A stretch of 64,000 nucleotides of DNA from Tetrahymena thermophila SB210 (lineage: Eukaryota > Ciliophora > Oligohymenophorea > Hymenostomatida > Tetrahymenidae). Positions within the stretch are counted from its first letter, which is position 1; each line of letters begins with the position of its first letter. The notes under the pieces are model-generated. The model was given only the letters and a program-made list of their open reading frames with translations, was not told where the DNA came from and did not search any database. The stretch lies in contig NW_002476396.1 of assembly GCF_000189635.1 (NCBI RefSeq), forward strand, positions 62,001 to 126,000, given 5' to 3'. This document shows, piece by piece, positions 1 through 13,571 of the stretch. A program made the position numbers and the translations under genes.

Positions 1-735
1 AAGCTCTAAAAAAACTTGATCTTATTGGATAACTTAGAAAAATATAAATTAAAAAGAAATTATTCTAGATTTTTTTACTTTTTTTATTTGATAATTATTA
101 TATGTTAATAAGGAAGTAAGTATAGTAAATTTTAATTTTTATCACTTTATTTCTTTTTATTTTCATATACTTCTTTTTCGTTATTAAGTTTATGTCATAT
201 CAAAGCAAATTCTAACTATTTCATTTATTTACAGCTATCAATTTTTTAGATTCTATTTTTTTTAATAGATTGATTGATGATTTTATATAATAAAAAATTA
301 TCGAATATAACTATTTAAATAGTGATGACTAATTGCTTTTTTACTTAATTAATAATAAATGAATACATAAATTTCTTACTAAGCTCTTTATTTCCAAAAA
401 GAGTTGAATTTTGAATTAAATTTTTGAAAATTTTGAAAATTAAAATTATTTATCTAAATAATTAAATTTTCAATGAGTGACCAATATAGAATGAGTTCTT
501 TCTATTAATCTAATTTATAGCTTATTTATGAATTAAATCCATGCAACTGAACGTTCATAAGAATTAATTTAATTCATGGAAATGCTATTATTTTGTGAAG
601 AAACCAACCTAATTAATGCTCATTTTGAACTTATCTTTAAATTAAAGACTAATTTAACTTCTCAATAATTTTATTTGAAATTAACTTTTAAGATAATTAA
701 CAAATCATAAAGACCTTATTTATCCAAACAAAAAA
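1..735. other. AT-rich sequence upstream of LRR gene 1, no gene supported
   Basis: I see no exon I can support here. The first ~100 bases are open in one frame when TAA/TAG are glutamine and could be the tail of a gene entering from the left, but nothing recognisable is encoded. The stretch presumably holds the promoter and 5' leader of the gene that starts at 736. Confidence 0.4.
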
Positions 736-3700
736 ATGAAAAGTCAAAAATCAACAAGTTTTAATAATTTAAAAATTGTAATTCCATATTTTCAAATTGT
801 TTGTTTATTTATTTAATTTTAACATATCAAAAGTTTTTAAACTCTAAGCTATCTCACCACAAAGACCTTCAAATTGACTTAAGGTAAAAATAACAAAATT
901 TCTTTTTACAATCAACAAATATAAATAAAATCTTGATTTAAAATAAGTTATTTTTTTTAAATGATTATTTAAGTATCTTCATACATTTATTTTTAATAAT
1001 TTTAATTTAAATATTAAAAAATGTTAAAAATATAAAAAGGGAAATTTAAATTGATAACTAAGGATTATCAGACTTAGGATTTGCTTTATAGAAATGTGTT
1101 CATCTTTCAACTTTCAAATTGGATCTAAGGTAAAAATATTCTTAAAATTTTATTCACAACCTAAGTAATTTATTTATTTATTTCGACAAAATAAATAAGA
1201 ATACAAGCTAAATTTGCATATTAAAGTTAATTTGATTGTTATTTAATTAAAAACGTACTTACTTTTTAGGTTATTTATTTATTTTATTTAACCTTTAAGT
1301 GGATTAATTTATAACTTAATTTTTTTTCTACAATTTTTTCTTTAAATAAAATATTGCTAAAAACACATAAAGACATTAAAAAATGGATTCATAAGGTCTA
1401 TCCAACTTAAGTTTTGGTTTAGCGAAATGCGCTAATCTGTAAACTTTCACTGTTGATCTAAGGTAACAATAATAAATAAATAATTTAAAGAGATTTATAA
1501 ATTTAATTTATAAAGTTAAAATATAATAGGTGGATTTGGTGCATCAGACTTAGGCTCTGCTTTAGCAAAGTGTCTTAATCTGTCAAATTTAACACTCAAA
1601 TTTAAGTAAGTAAATAGACAAATAAATCTTATTTTTTAATATTTTTTCATTTAAAATTTTTTATTAAATTATTTTTTCAACTTAAATTTATATATTAAAT
1701 TTCAAATAAAGATATTTTTCCTAATTTTTTCATTAAAAATTATTATATTATTTAAAATTTTTATAAAGTTGCAACTCGATTGGTTCTTAGGGTACTTAAG
1801 CTTTTTGTTCCTAATTAGCAAAATTTAATAATCTCTCAAATTTGACTCTTAACCTTAAGTAAAAAAAAAACATTAATTTATTTATTTTGCCTTTATATTT
1901 TTAGAAACAGTTTTTATTTTCATAAAAAGTAAAAATAAGTTTAATATTTACTTAATTTTAACTTTTAAGTATACTTCTCTCTTTATTTATTTATTTATTT
2001 ATCCTCATATTTGAAAAAGCTTTTTTTAATATTAAATTTCTTCCTTTTAAAATAAAAATATATTTCTAAAAAATATACAAAGCGAGAATTCAATTAGTGA
2101 TAAGGGTGTATCTGAGTTAGGTTTTTCTTTAACAAAATGTGCTAAACTCTAAATTTTGACTTTATTCCTAGAGTAATTTATTTAATATTATTTATTTAAA
2201 AGAAAAATTATTAATTTTTTTATTTCATAAATTATTAGGTAAAATTTAATTGGTGATAAAGGTATGTCAAATTTAGGTTCTGCTTTCGAAAAGTTAACTA
2301 ATCTCTCAACTTTAAATTTTTACATTTGGTAAAAATAAATAAATAAATATTTAATTTGTTTTATTACACAATAAATAAAAAAAAAACATAAATATTTATT
2401 TTAATTAGATTTCTTATTTTTCATCTTAATTTTTTTTTTTTTTAATAATTAATTTATTTTAGAATGATTTATTTATTTTTAAATTTTATTCATTACTAAA
2501 TTTTCATTTTATTTTTGGTTTCTAACAAATAAAGAATCTAATTTTTTTTTAAAATATCAAGTGATAATAAAATTAGTTCATTGGGTGCATCAGCTTTATT
2601 CTTTGGACTGAGCAAATGTTCTAATCTCTCGATTTTGATATTAGATTTTGGGTAAAAATAATATTCTAATTAAGAATTATTTGATACTTGATAATTCATA
2701 AATTACATTTTTTATTTTAAATTAACAAAATTTAACTTAAAATTTATATTTCATTTATTAGCTTTTTTCTAAAAAAATAAAAATTATTACTTTAAAAAAA
2801 AGAAATTAAATTGGAGAAATCGGTGCTTCAAATTTAGGCGCTTCTTTAACAAACCATGTTAAACTATAAAATTTAATAATAAACCTCAAGTAAAAATATC
2901 TTATTTATTTTATTGATTTTTGGTGTTATTTAGTTAAACTTGCTAAACTGAAGATAGAAATCATAAATTAAAAAAAATTTTAGTATTAAATAAATTTAAT
3001 TAGAAAAAACTGAAAATTATTACCTTAAATACTTATTTATTTTATCACTTTTTTCTCACATATATGAAAATTTATTCACTATTAACAGTTAAAATAAAAA
3101 AATTTTGAAACTTTTGAATAAGGTTTTAATTAAGAATAACATATAGTATTAAAAACTAAAATATAAAAAGAGTTAAATAAATAAAATTAAATTCAATAGT
3201 TACAAATTATTAATAAATTAATAAATAGGAATAAATAATTTATATTTAATTAATTAATATGATTTTAAAATTACTAAAATCAAATAAGTCAAATTTTTTT
3301 ATGTTAACAAACAATGTAAAAGTCAAAATAAAATTAATGACAAGAGTGTATTAGACTTGGCTTCTGGTATAGCCAACTGTGTTAATATCTCAAAATTAAC
3401 TCTACATCTTAAGTAAGTAACTAATCATTATTTAAATTAGGTTTTGAAAAATATATTATAAGAAAAAAGCCACATATTAATAATAAACTAATTAATTTTA
3501 TTCTGTCTGTAATTTAATATTAATATGTTGAATTAAATTTTATTTATTTAGTTATTTTTTATCATTAAATTGAAAAGATATTTTTATTTTTTAAAATAAC
3601 TAACAAATTTTAATTAAAATTTTAAAAGTAATAATTTAATTGGTACTTAGGGAGCATCAGATCTAGGTGTCAATTTAGGAAAGTGTGTGCATCTCTCAAG

Positions 3701-4724
3701 TTTAACACTTAATATAAAGTAAAAACAGTTTTTTTTTTTTAGTTGATATGATATGTTATTTATTTAAATAATTTATAATAATAATTAAAAATTCAATAAA
3801 TTTAATTTGATTTCTCTCATTTTTTCCATTTAAGCTTATTTGATTGATTGATAGATTGATTTACTTCTAATTTTTCCTATTTAAAATAATATTTAAAACA
3901 AAAAAATATTTTTGATATTTAAATTTTAAATTAAATTTTTCATAATTTATAAATAATAAAAACACTTTCTTTAAAAACTGAATAGAAAAAATTCTATTGG
4001 TAATAAGGGAGTATTATATTTAGGTACAGAGCTAGCAAAGTGTACTAGGCTATCATTTTTGACTGTTAATCTATAGTAAAAATAATTTATTTACTTTTAT
4101 TGTGTTATTTGAATGATAATCTAAAAAAGAAGAAAATAGGAAAAATTTTATTTTTATTTCTTTCAAAATTAAACAAACTTATTTATTATTTTTAAATTTT
4201 TAATAAATTTATTTATTTATTTGTAAATTTCAAATTAAATTGTAGAAAATTCAGATTATTTATTGTTTATCCATCCTTATTATTTTTACTAAAAAATAAA
4301 TATTCATAAAAATAAAAATGTAGACACAATTCACTTGATAAAAATGGTGTTTTAGACTTTTGTAATGCTTTAGTAAAGTGTGATTTTCTCTCAATTTTGA
4401 AATTACTGGTTTTGTAAAATATTTTATTTGGATTAAACAAACATTTTCTTTTATTTTTTCTACAATAAAAATTAACAAAAAGAAAATAATTCTTTAATTT
4501 ATTTTTTCATTTTTTTCTTTTATATGATTGCTAGCTAGTGATTGATTCTTTCTTTAATTTTATTTGGTGATTTACTTACTTATTTAAGAATACTTTTAAA
4601 ATAATAAACTAATATATATATCTATAAATTTAAAAGGTATAAAGAATCTTTCGGATTAAAGCTTAAAGGTAAAGTTAAAAAAATGAAGAGATTAGTAGAA
4701 ATCATAATTGTTAAAGAATATTGA
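736..4724 (+). CDS. Leucine-rich-repeat protein, one repeat per exon (LRR gene 1)
   Basis: Fifteen exons: 736-777, 834-883, 1040-1129, 1373-1462, 1516-1605, 1769-1858, 2083-2172, 2239-2328, 2562-2651, 2803-2889, 3323-3412, 3629-3718, 3986-4075, 4324-4413, 4637-4724. They sum to 1257 nt, a 418-residue protein ending at TGA. Exon 1 starts MKSQKSTSFNNLKI. Exon 2 (50 nt) encodes a cap, FLNSKLSHHKDLQIDLR. Twelve internal exons (eleven of 90 nt, one of 87) each encode one repeat of the type N-x-I-G-x-x-G-x-x-x-L-x-x-x-L-x-x-C-x-x-L-x-x-x-x-L-x-L, resembling RNase-inhibitor-type LRRs. The last exon gives a basic tail containing KRLV. All internal exons start after 2 nt of a codon and end after 2 nt of a codon. 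Repeats here are more diverged than in the LRR genes at 35133 and 39371, so this is the older copy. No signal peptide is visible; I infer a cytosolic protein-interaction scaffold. Confidence 0.8.
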
Positions 4725-6803
4725 ATCATAAATTATTTTTTTATTTGATTTTCTTAGACAAAATTTAGAAATAAATTGAAGATTTCATGATAAAATTAAA
4801 AAGTGATTATATATTTATTTATATTTGTTTTAATTGATTTGTCATAATTTTTTTAAAAAAATTTTAAAATTATTTTTCAATTAATTCATTCGTACTTTTC
4901 ATTTTATCTTTAATTATTTCTTAAATCTTTTGTTTAAAATTAAAATGTTTGAATATAACATAAATGTTACAAATTAAATAAATATTTATTTCTGTCGTCT
5001 GTCTGACACACTGGCAAAATACCCTTCCTAATTTATTGATAAAAGTTGCAAATTTTTGAGGTGGAATTTAGAAGAATTTGTGTTAAGTAAATATAGTTAG
5101 TTATTTAGTGGCTATAGACAATGAAATCCACAAATTTAATTAATTATTATAATTAACTAATTAACTTTTCTCCTCAAATTTGCTTCAAAAAGACCAATAT
5201 ATTAATTTGATAATATTAAATATATTTAGAGTATGTATGAATGCAGTGTTAATTATTTTCAGATTTTCTTGTTTGCGTAATTAAGTTTTTTTTACTTCTT
5301 TTATAACATAGACAGATAAATTTACATTTTTAATTGATTAAAATACTCTCTTTATCTAAAAAATACACTTTTATAACAATAAGATACCAACCTGAATAAA
5401 ATTGACAGACATAACTAAAAATAATGTATTGGTCTGAATTTTCAATTAATTTAACAATAGCAAAATCTTAAACTCAACACTTATCATACATAAGCTATTT
5501 TTACTCATCAATATGCTATTTAAATATTTTTACTGATCAATATGCTATTTAAATCAATACAAAACGTTATTTTGTATTTATCAATAATAAATTGAGTCTA
5601 TTCTAAAGGATGGGAGGAAGGAAGTAATTAATTAATTATTAACCTTCTTCAAATTAAAACAGAAAGATTCTTTCAGCAGAAGAAAAATAGCTTGATTTTA
5701 TTTACAAAACCAAATTAATTTTTTGTGGAAAATTTAGTTAATTAATTAAGTAAATTAAAGGAATTCCTCTAGAAGCGTTAAACATAATATTTATATTCAA
5801 AGAAATTTCTTCCTTACTTAGATATTTAATCGAAACAATTAATTTTGAGTACTGATTAGAAAATCTTTAGCTGATTATTTTCAATTATTTAAACGAAGTA
5901 ATTTAGTCTTTCAATTTATATTATCTATCAAAAATAGAATATTTTCGAATATATTTTTAAAAATTTAGGTTAATATTTTTAATTTATTTAATGATAAATA
6001 AATAAATATTTTCATATATTTTATTTTTGTGTGTTCCATAATAACAAATTCACTATTTTTGGTTTTCCTTTTTAAAAAGTGAAAGAAAAAAAAGTAAAAA
6101 ATTAAAACGAAATTATTCTCTATCTAAAAATAAATATTTTATTTTCATCTCTCTGATTGTATTTTTGAAATAATAAATTTGAAATATCTTACTAAATTTT
6201 GTTTAACACATAAAGAAGACATTTACTGATTAATTAATATTGATAAAATTCAACTTCTTTAATACTTTACTAAGATTTAATTACACCAAGGATAAACAAA
6301 TAGAAGAAAATGGTAATAAATAAATACCAAAATATATAAATAAATAAATTTACTGGTACTTTGATTGACATTCCTGTTTTTAAAAATTGATGAAAAGTGT
6401 AAACGCAAAAATAGCACTCACTAACTGGCTGATTTTGATTTAATTAATTTACCTCAAATTTAATTACCAAGTTTTTTCATCTAATCTTTAAACAAAAGAA
6501 ATTTTAAACAAAAATCTAAGTTTTAGTAAAATACACATGAATCTATCTGACTGACTAATTGATTATTTGATAATTTTATTTATTATATCGCTAATCAATT
6601 AAAAGAAGATAGTTTCAATTAAAAGCAAACACAAGAAATTTGATTAACAAAAAAAGAGACAAACTTTGCTTTGTTGTATCTTAAAGAGGAGATTAGATTA
6701 ATTAGAACAAACACTTCTAATAAACAATAATTAAGATTTTGTAAAATAGCTTGCAAAAAATGATGCTAATTTGTAAGAATTTCCCAAATTAGACTTGATT
6801 ATA
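4725..6803. other. Intergenic AT-rich DNA
   Basis: No supportable gene. A slightly less AT-rich patch lies near 4990-5030, and a direct repeat of about 20 bases (TACTGATCAATATGCTATT-like) sits near 5505-5550. The right end should contain the promoter of the REJ/GPS gene. Confidence 0.5.
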
Positions 6804-9800
6804 ATGATTATTTTTATAAAAATATAGATTTTTTCACTCTTTTATGGGTTACTTTGGCTTAAGATTGCTCATTACTGCTCTCTTTGCCTAAACCAGCCAA
6901 CACTTAAGGTAAAATTTCACCATTTTTTCTACTCAATTAGTAAAACAATCAAAATGTAAATACAAAAAAATTAGGATATGAATGCTTAATCAGCACATCA
7001 ACAACATTCGATGATACATATTTATAAAACAATTGGAGATTTTAATCAGCAACTATTAATCATCAAATTAGCTCTGCATAGACATTAGTAAGATAACCTT
7101 GCGCTAATCTTATTTAACCCACAAAGTAAGTTAAGAATTCTATTGGTATAGCTATTGATAAAACAGTATCAGCATAATATTTGACTGCAATATATATAAG
7201 CTATGACGTTTATTTCCAATAGATTCCAGCATATTTTTATTTTGAGGCAAGTTGGTTCGGAAGTTACTACTATAATGTAAATTATACCAGCTCAAATTTT
7301 ACATTGTCTAACATTTAATAAGATAGTTGCTCTCCAAGTTATTATTACAAAAGCTTCTTTGAAAATATAACTTACATTCCTAAATTTCCAAAGTCTGTTT
7401 CAACTTCCTTTTTGCTTGCACTCTACAGTAGCTATAATACCTACATGATGAACTCAATATCAAATGTAAAAATACTGGCTTACTACCAAGTAAATTATTT
7501 AAATTTAAATAAGAAAATAAATACTTACTTGCGAAAATCAATTAATTCTACTTAATATATTAATTAATAAATAATTAACAAAATATAAATTTCAATCATA
7601 ATAACACTTTTAATACATTAAAACTTGATATAAACTCATCACATATTTTTTAGTAAGGTGATTTACTAAATTTTTAGTGTAAAGAAAACAGATAACCTGT
7701 AATTTGACACTACAAAAATTTTATCTTATTTACATCCAAATTTATTTTTAAAAAAACCACATGCAAGTAGATCAAATATATTTCATTTACATGCACTCAC
7801 TAAGCACCAAAATTTATATATTTAATAGTTTAAAAATTATTTAATTTTTAAAAATATTTTTTAAGTATTTAAAAATATATTTTTTATTTTATGCTTAGCA
7901 CTTATAATAAAAAGTAAGTATCTAACTTTAATATCAAATTATGAAATTTATTTATTTAATTTAATAAAAGAATAATTTTTCTTAAACAAAAAAAATAATT
8001 GCAAAAACATTTTTATTAATTAATTATTTATTTATTTTTTATTTTAAAATCTATTTTTAATATTAAAACAGTGTCCTGTTGGCTGTGCTAATACTTGCAC
8101 TACAACTGGTTAGTGCAGTGTTTGTTCTAGTGGTTACAATCCTGTAGGAAATAAGTGTGTCATATAGTGTTAGCCTAGCTAATATAGGGTATATGACTCA
8201 GTGTCTACTAAACAAACTTGCTTGCCTTGTATGGCTAATTGTAATTCCTGTTCTGATAATATTACTTGCAGCAGCTGCGCTACTGGATATACTTATGCGT
8301 TCGTTAAAGGTTAAAATTAGTGCTATCCCTCATGCAAATAACCTGCTTAGTATATAGATCCTAATGGAGTATGCTAAAACTGCATTTAAAATTGCAGTTA
8401 ATGCTCATAAGCTAATACATGCGATGTTTGCTAATAAAATTACATGAAAACTATGCAAAATACTTGTTTATGTTAAGGTTATGTAAGTAATAATTAATGC
8501 TTATCTTGTTATGATTATTGCTAAACTTGTACTGATGGATAAAATACAAGTTGCTTATCTTGTATCAGTAATTATTACCCAGTTATGAATTCTTAGAATC
8601 AACTATAATTCGAATGTCTTTAAATATGTCCAAATAATTATTAGTTAATAAATAATACATGCTAATTATGCAATTAAATTATTTACAATAGTTGTTTTAA
8701 TTGTCCTAATACTTGCAGATCTTGCTCATTTTCTTCCTTATAGAATAATTAATGCTTAGATTGTAACGATGGGATGTAAATGGACCCTTCTACTAAATTA
8801 TGCTAATGTAAACTTGATCCAAGAAATCTGGATTTCTACTACTGTAGTTTTAATAAAATTGCTGTAGTATAAGCTACATTTTCAAGCACTACTCCAACTT
8901 TAACTCTAGAATTTGGAATTAATTTAGTTTCTTAAGCAGACTTAAAATGTAGTTAGATATTTGCAGCTTCAACGCTTAGTCTTTTAGGTTCCAGTTCATG
9001 TTCAATTAGCTCATCTTAAGTGATTGTCTATTTAAGTAATTTGTTAATAAAATATCATTTTTAATAACTTGAAAATATAAAAAAGGCTAGGATGCATAAA
9101 TTATGGTTAATGACACTATCAGCTTAACTACAAGTTCTTAAGTACTTTTATTTTAAAAAGCTCCTTTGCCAATAGATACAATATATCTTATTTCTGTTGT
9201 TTAAGAGTCTATTCCTCATTAAGTTAATGTTAAATATAGCTAAATTATCAACTCATGTAATGATATCACTTTCTAAATTTAAAAATTGTAAAACGATGCA
9301 GGAAGAGGTTTTTTATTTTTAGAATGGAAATTAGCTTAGCCACAATCATTTGATTAACAAACTCTATAAAATTTAAATTCCATCCTATAAAATGCTAATG
9401 CGTAAAAAAATTATACACTAGTAATACCTAAATATGTTGTTCCAGCAAACACAAATATCACAATTTAATTGTATTACATGCTTAAAGTATATTCAACTGA
9501 TACTTTGTCATTTACAACCTTCAACTAAAAAGGCAAATAAATTGCTGTAAATTCCATTTAAAATTAATATCCACCGCTCTACAGGTAAAAAATTAATTCA
9601 ATTATTCAATTATTTATTTATTTATTTATTCTATCTGCATAAATTAAGCCATGAATTTCAAAAGTAAAATAATAAATTAATTATTTTTTTGTTTGTTTGT
9701 TTTAAATATCCTTTTGAAAGTGATTTAATATGGCCTAAAATATATTAGAAACAAATTTTAATTTTTAAAATACCCTCCCCTCATAATTCTATTTTTAAAC

Positions 9801-12800
9801 TTTGTTAATTAAGTAAAATTTAAGTTTAATAAATGAGGGTATGTATGTATGTTAATAGTTAATTTACTTTAAATTTTAAAATAAAATTGGATTATATTAA
9901 AATAATATTTTCTTATTTATAAAAAGATACTTGGATTTAATAATACAATTTCAATTTAATTCATTTGAGTGCGATCAAACGGGATTGCAACTCAGTTAAG
10001 ATATTTATGATATAGAAATTACTTCCCAATCTCTTCCATCTTTAAATAATAACTGGATGAAATTCAATTAGCAAGTTTTGAAATTTGAAATTTAACCATA
10101 CTCAGTTCCTTTCAACTCAAGTCTAGATATTCAGGTAATTTATTACTTAAATAATGTAACAATTTTAAGATGATTTTTTAGTTATTTATATACCTAGATA
10201 GCAATAAAAATGTTAACACCACATACCAATTATCTATTCCTTACAAGATATCTAACCTTTAGACAATGATTTTGAATGGAGCAAAAATGTTGGCTGATTA
10301 TAAAAGTGATATTACTATTAGCGGAAGTGTTAGAGATTTAGAAGTTCAAGATCCTAAATCACCTTAAGGCATAAATTTAAGTTGGTATTGCTACTCTATA
10401 GGATCAGATATGGGAGACAATTAATGCTATACTTATTTGAAATCAGTTTATGATGTTCCTTAAAATGTTTTAAGCTTTAATATATCTAGTGGCACATTTA
10501 ATCCTTATCAAGTTCTCTAATTTACATTATCTGGTTCTAAAGATAAAAGAATTACCAATGCTACTCTTTTAATTATCTTAGCTGAAATAAATCTACCTCC
10601 TCTACTCGTTTAATTCGATGATCCCTCGTAAATTGATCAAGTTAATATTAATGAGGATATTTCTGCAACTCTTGTATATGGTTCTAATGTACCATCGGAT
10701 ATTTTAACATATGCTGGTGCTATTCTCTACAACAACTAAGTCGTTGGTGTAATTAAGTTTGACTTCTACAAAGTTAAATTCCGTATTTGGGATTATTTCT
10801 CAAATATAAATATAGCAAATCCTGTTGTTCAAGTAAGATTTACTGTTTACAATCCTGCTAATATTATGCCAAGTCTCAGTGTGACAAACTTCAACATTAA
10901 TATACCGCCATAAAACTGTGTACTTTCTATTTCTCCTTAAAGTGGATTCACATTGACAACAAAATTTGTTATTTAATTTACTGGATGCTCAAGTCCAAAT
11001 AACCCTTTGACTTACTAGTTCTTTTACTATAATCAAAATTCCGATTTAAAATAAGAAATATAAATCCCTTAAAATATTTTAAGAAGACAATTTTAAGATC
11101 AAAATACAATAAATTAAGTAACAACATATCTTCCATCAGGAAACATAGTCATTTTAGGTTAAGCAATGGACTCTTATTTAGCTGTGTACAACACTACTTT
11201 ATAAGTGAGTGTTTCTCCTTTCTAGGGAAGTGAATAAAATTTATTGGATTTATTAGATGAATCTCTTTCTGAATAAAATACTGACTTACAAACCAGTTAA
11301 ATTATAAAGAATTTATGTGTTATTGGTGAAGAATTAGCTAAAAATAATACTCTTTATTATCTTGATTCAATTAGTTAAAGAAAATTGCTCTTGATATCAG
11401 CGATTATCAAGATGACTAATTTGTTGCCTAGCTCTTCCTTTTTATCAACTTTCTCTAATAAAATTATAGCAAATCTTTAATTGTCATTAAGCTCTTAATA
11501 TTAATAATAAAATTAAAATATTTTAAATCAAGTTAATTTAGTTTTGCAGAAGCAAAAGCAATTAATTGCAACAAATAACTTGAACAATAAGCTTTAAAAT
11601 AACAATGATATAATTCTTTAAAATTTGGTTGATTCCTTTAAAATTTTAAACTCAACTACATTAACTATATCTCAGACTCTCTAGTAAATCAGTAATAACA
11701 ATGGCAATAGACTTTTAAGCATGTAAGATGAAATCACATATAAAAATACAATTGAATCTTTGAGAGCTCTTGCTTCTTCTTTTCCTCAAGATATCTTACA
11801 ATAATAAATGAACATTTCAGATTAAATAGGAAATCTGCTAAATAACATCACACTTCCGAATTAAGGGCCATTATAATTAGAAGGAAACTTGATTTCAATA
11901 AACACAGAGCAAATAACTGCAAAGAACCTTCAGAATTACTATTATATGCAAAATAAGCCTTTGAAAAACGATTCAAGTATTTACAATGTTGTTATTACTA
12001 ACTATTCTTCAAATCCTTTCATTAAAACTCCAGGATTTCAATCATATATAGCTCAAATAGAAAATTCAACTCCTGGCATACAAATTTCTTTGAACTCAGT
12101 TGTGAAACCACTAGTTTAAAGTATAGACAATACTCCAAGCCCTAATTTAAACAATTCACTTGAGCTGTAATTTTCTAATATTAAATAATCAAAGTACAAT
12201 TTAACTTGCTTGTAATAATAATCTGATTAAAGTTGGCTTTAATCATAGTGTTATTTGATAAATTCTACTGAAATTGGATCATATACATGTATTTGTAAAG
12301 ATCAACGTCCTACAACAGTAACAGAGGATTTAAGAGAACTTTTAATAAATAAGAATTTACAAACTGCTTTTGGCTCTTAAGGAATTAAAAATATTTCTAA
12401 CTTCACAACGTTCTATGAATATGCTGTATTTTGGGTACTTAGCTCAGTAACGTTGATTTAGATTGGATTATGCATATTTGGTTATTTATTAGATTAAAAA
12501 AATTAATTTTCGTCTATAATCAGTGGGTCTATGTCAACAGTAAGCCCAATTTCTTTAGCAAATATAATAAAAACTGAACAAAATATTACTGATGAATAAC
12601 AGTAACTAAAAATGAATTAATTAAAATAGCAATCATTATAATTTTAGCAAACAAATTCAATTCAGGATTAATTTCAACCAAAATCACAGTCACAAAGAGG
12701 GATACAATCAAATATAAATTTAAAAAGACCTGAATAAAATTTTTAAGGTGAAAGCAAACTAATTATTTAGTAAAACTAAGAAATATATTTTGAAAGGAAT

Positions 12801-13571
12801 AATGATAAATAGTAGAACTTTTAAGGAGAGAATGATAACCAAAGCATCTAAAGTATTTATCTTAATTAATAAGACTAAAAAGAAGTTCAGAAAATAGATT
12901 AGTCTGATGAAATTCTTTAAAAAAATAAAGACAAGTAAATAAATACATCAAACACCAATCAAAGTCAATAAACAAAAGAAGAAAATAATAGCATTTCTTA
13001 AATAATTCAGGGATCAAAGAATACACAAAAGCTTCTTCAAGCCTCAATATGGAAAAAAATCCTCATTTTTCACTCATTTAGCAGCATCTTTTACGTACAT
13101 GATAAAGAACAGTCCCGACCTTTAAGGTTTACAATATTCTACTTAAGAGTAATTCATTCGCTTTGCATCTCAACTATATACGATTAGCAATATAATGAAG
13201 AACAAATATTAATAATATCTGCTATCAACTCTTCAATTATAATAGTTAGTGTTGCAATAATATCATTTATATACTCCTGTAGAAAAGTAGGTCGAGCTAT
13301 TTCATCTTTCATAATGTTAGGTCTCCTTGGTCTTTATTATTATACTATATTATCTATTATTAGCGGCCAATCAGAGAGTTACTCAAATTTAAAAATTACT
13401 TCCTTTTTAATTATGTTTGGAGTTGACCTAATTTTCTTCTAAACTTTAGTTTCGTTATTTTACATATTTATCTTTAAAAAGATAGTCTAAAATGCAATTT
13501 AAAATCTACTCTTACTAAAATTGATAAGTTTGCTGAGAATTCATGAAATTTTAGAAAACATCAATTTATGA
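6804..13571 (+). CDS. REJ/GPS-type Cys-rich transmembrane surface protein
   Basis: Six exons: 6804-6908, 6941-7489, 8072-9035, 9086-9584, 9927-10134, 10182-13571; they sum to 5715 nt, 1904 residues, stop TGA. The start at 6804 gives a signal peptide (MIIFIKIQIFSLFYGLLWL). Residues ~36-218 form a Tyr/Ser/Asn-rich domain. Residues ~219-480 hold furin-like Cys repeats (C-x2-C pairs such as CLPCMANCNSCSD). A long REJ-like region follows to ~1400. A GPS-like motif lies near residue 1448-1484 (C, then SWLQSQC, then TCIC). A membrane helix follows near 1520-1545, then a Gln/Asn-rich linker. The C-terminus carries at least four hydrophobic segments after a HDKEQSRPLRFTIFYLR stretch of the kind seen in polycystin-1-like proteins. 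I infer a cell-surface receptor or adhesion protein with GAIN-like autoproteolysis. The first intron would be only 32 nt; the frame requires it, but it is the weakest point of the model. Confidence 0.8.

Noticed and set aside
601..610. AAACCAACCT, which matches the core of the Tetrahymena chromosome breakage sequence
   Set aside because: The bases on both sides do not match the 15-base consensus (G before, AATT after), and no telomeric repeat or break is nearby.
4260..4478. 72-residue minus-strand open frame
   Set aside because: It is antisense to the repeat exon 4324-4413 of LRR gene 1 and has AT-rich intron composition outside it.
6844..6908. Alternative start MGYFGLRLLITALFAQ, which also looks like a signal peptide
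   Set aside because: It cannot be joined in frame to the next coding block with the visible splice sites; the frame starting at 6804 can.
8157..8357. 66-residue open frame
   Set aside because: A shadow inside the Cys-rich exon of the REJ/GPS gene, in the wrong frame.
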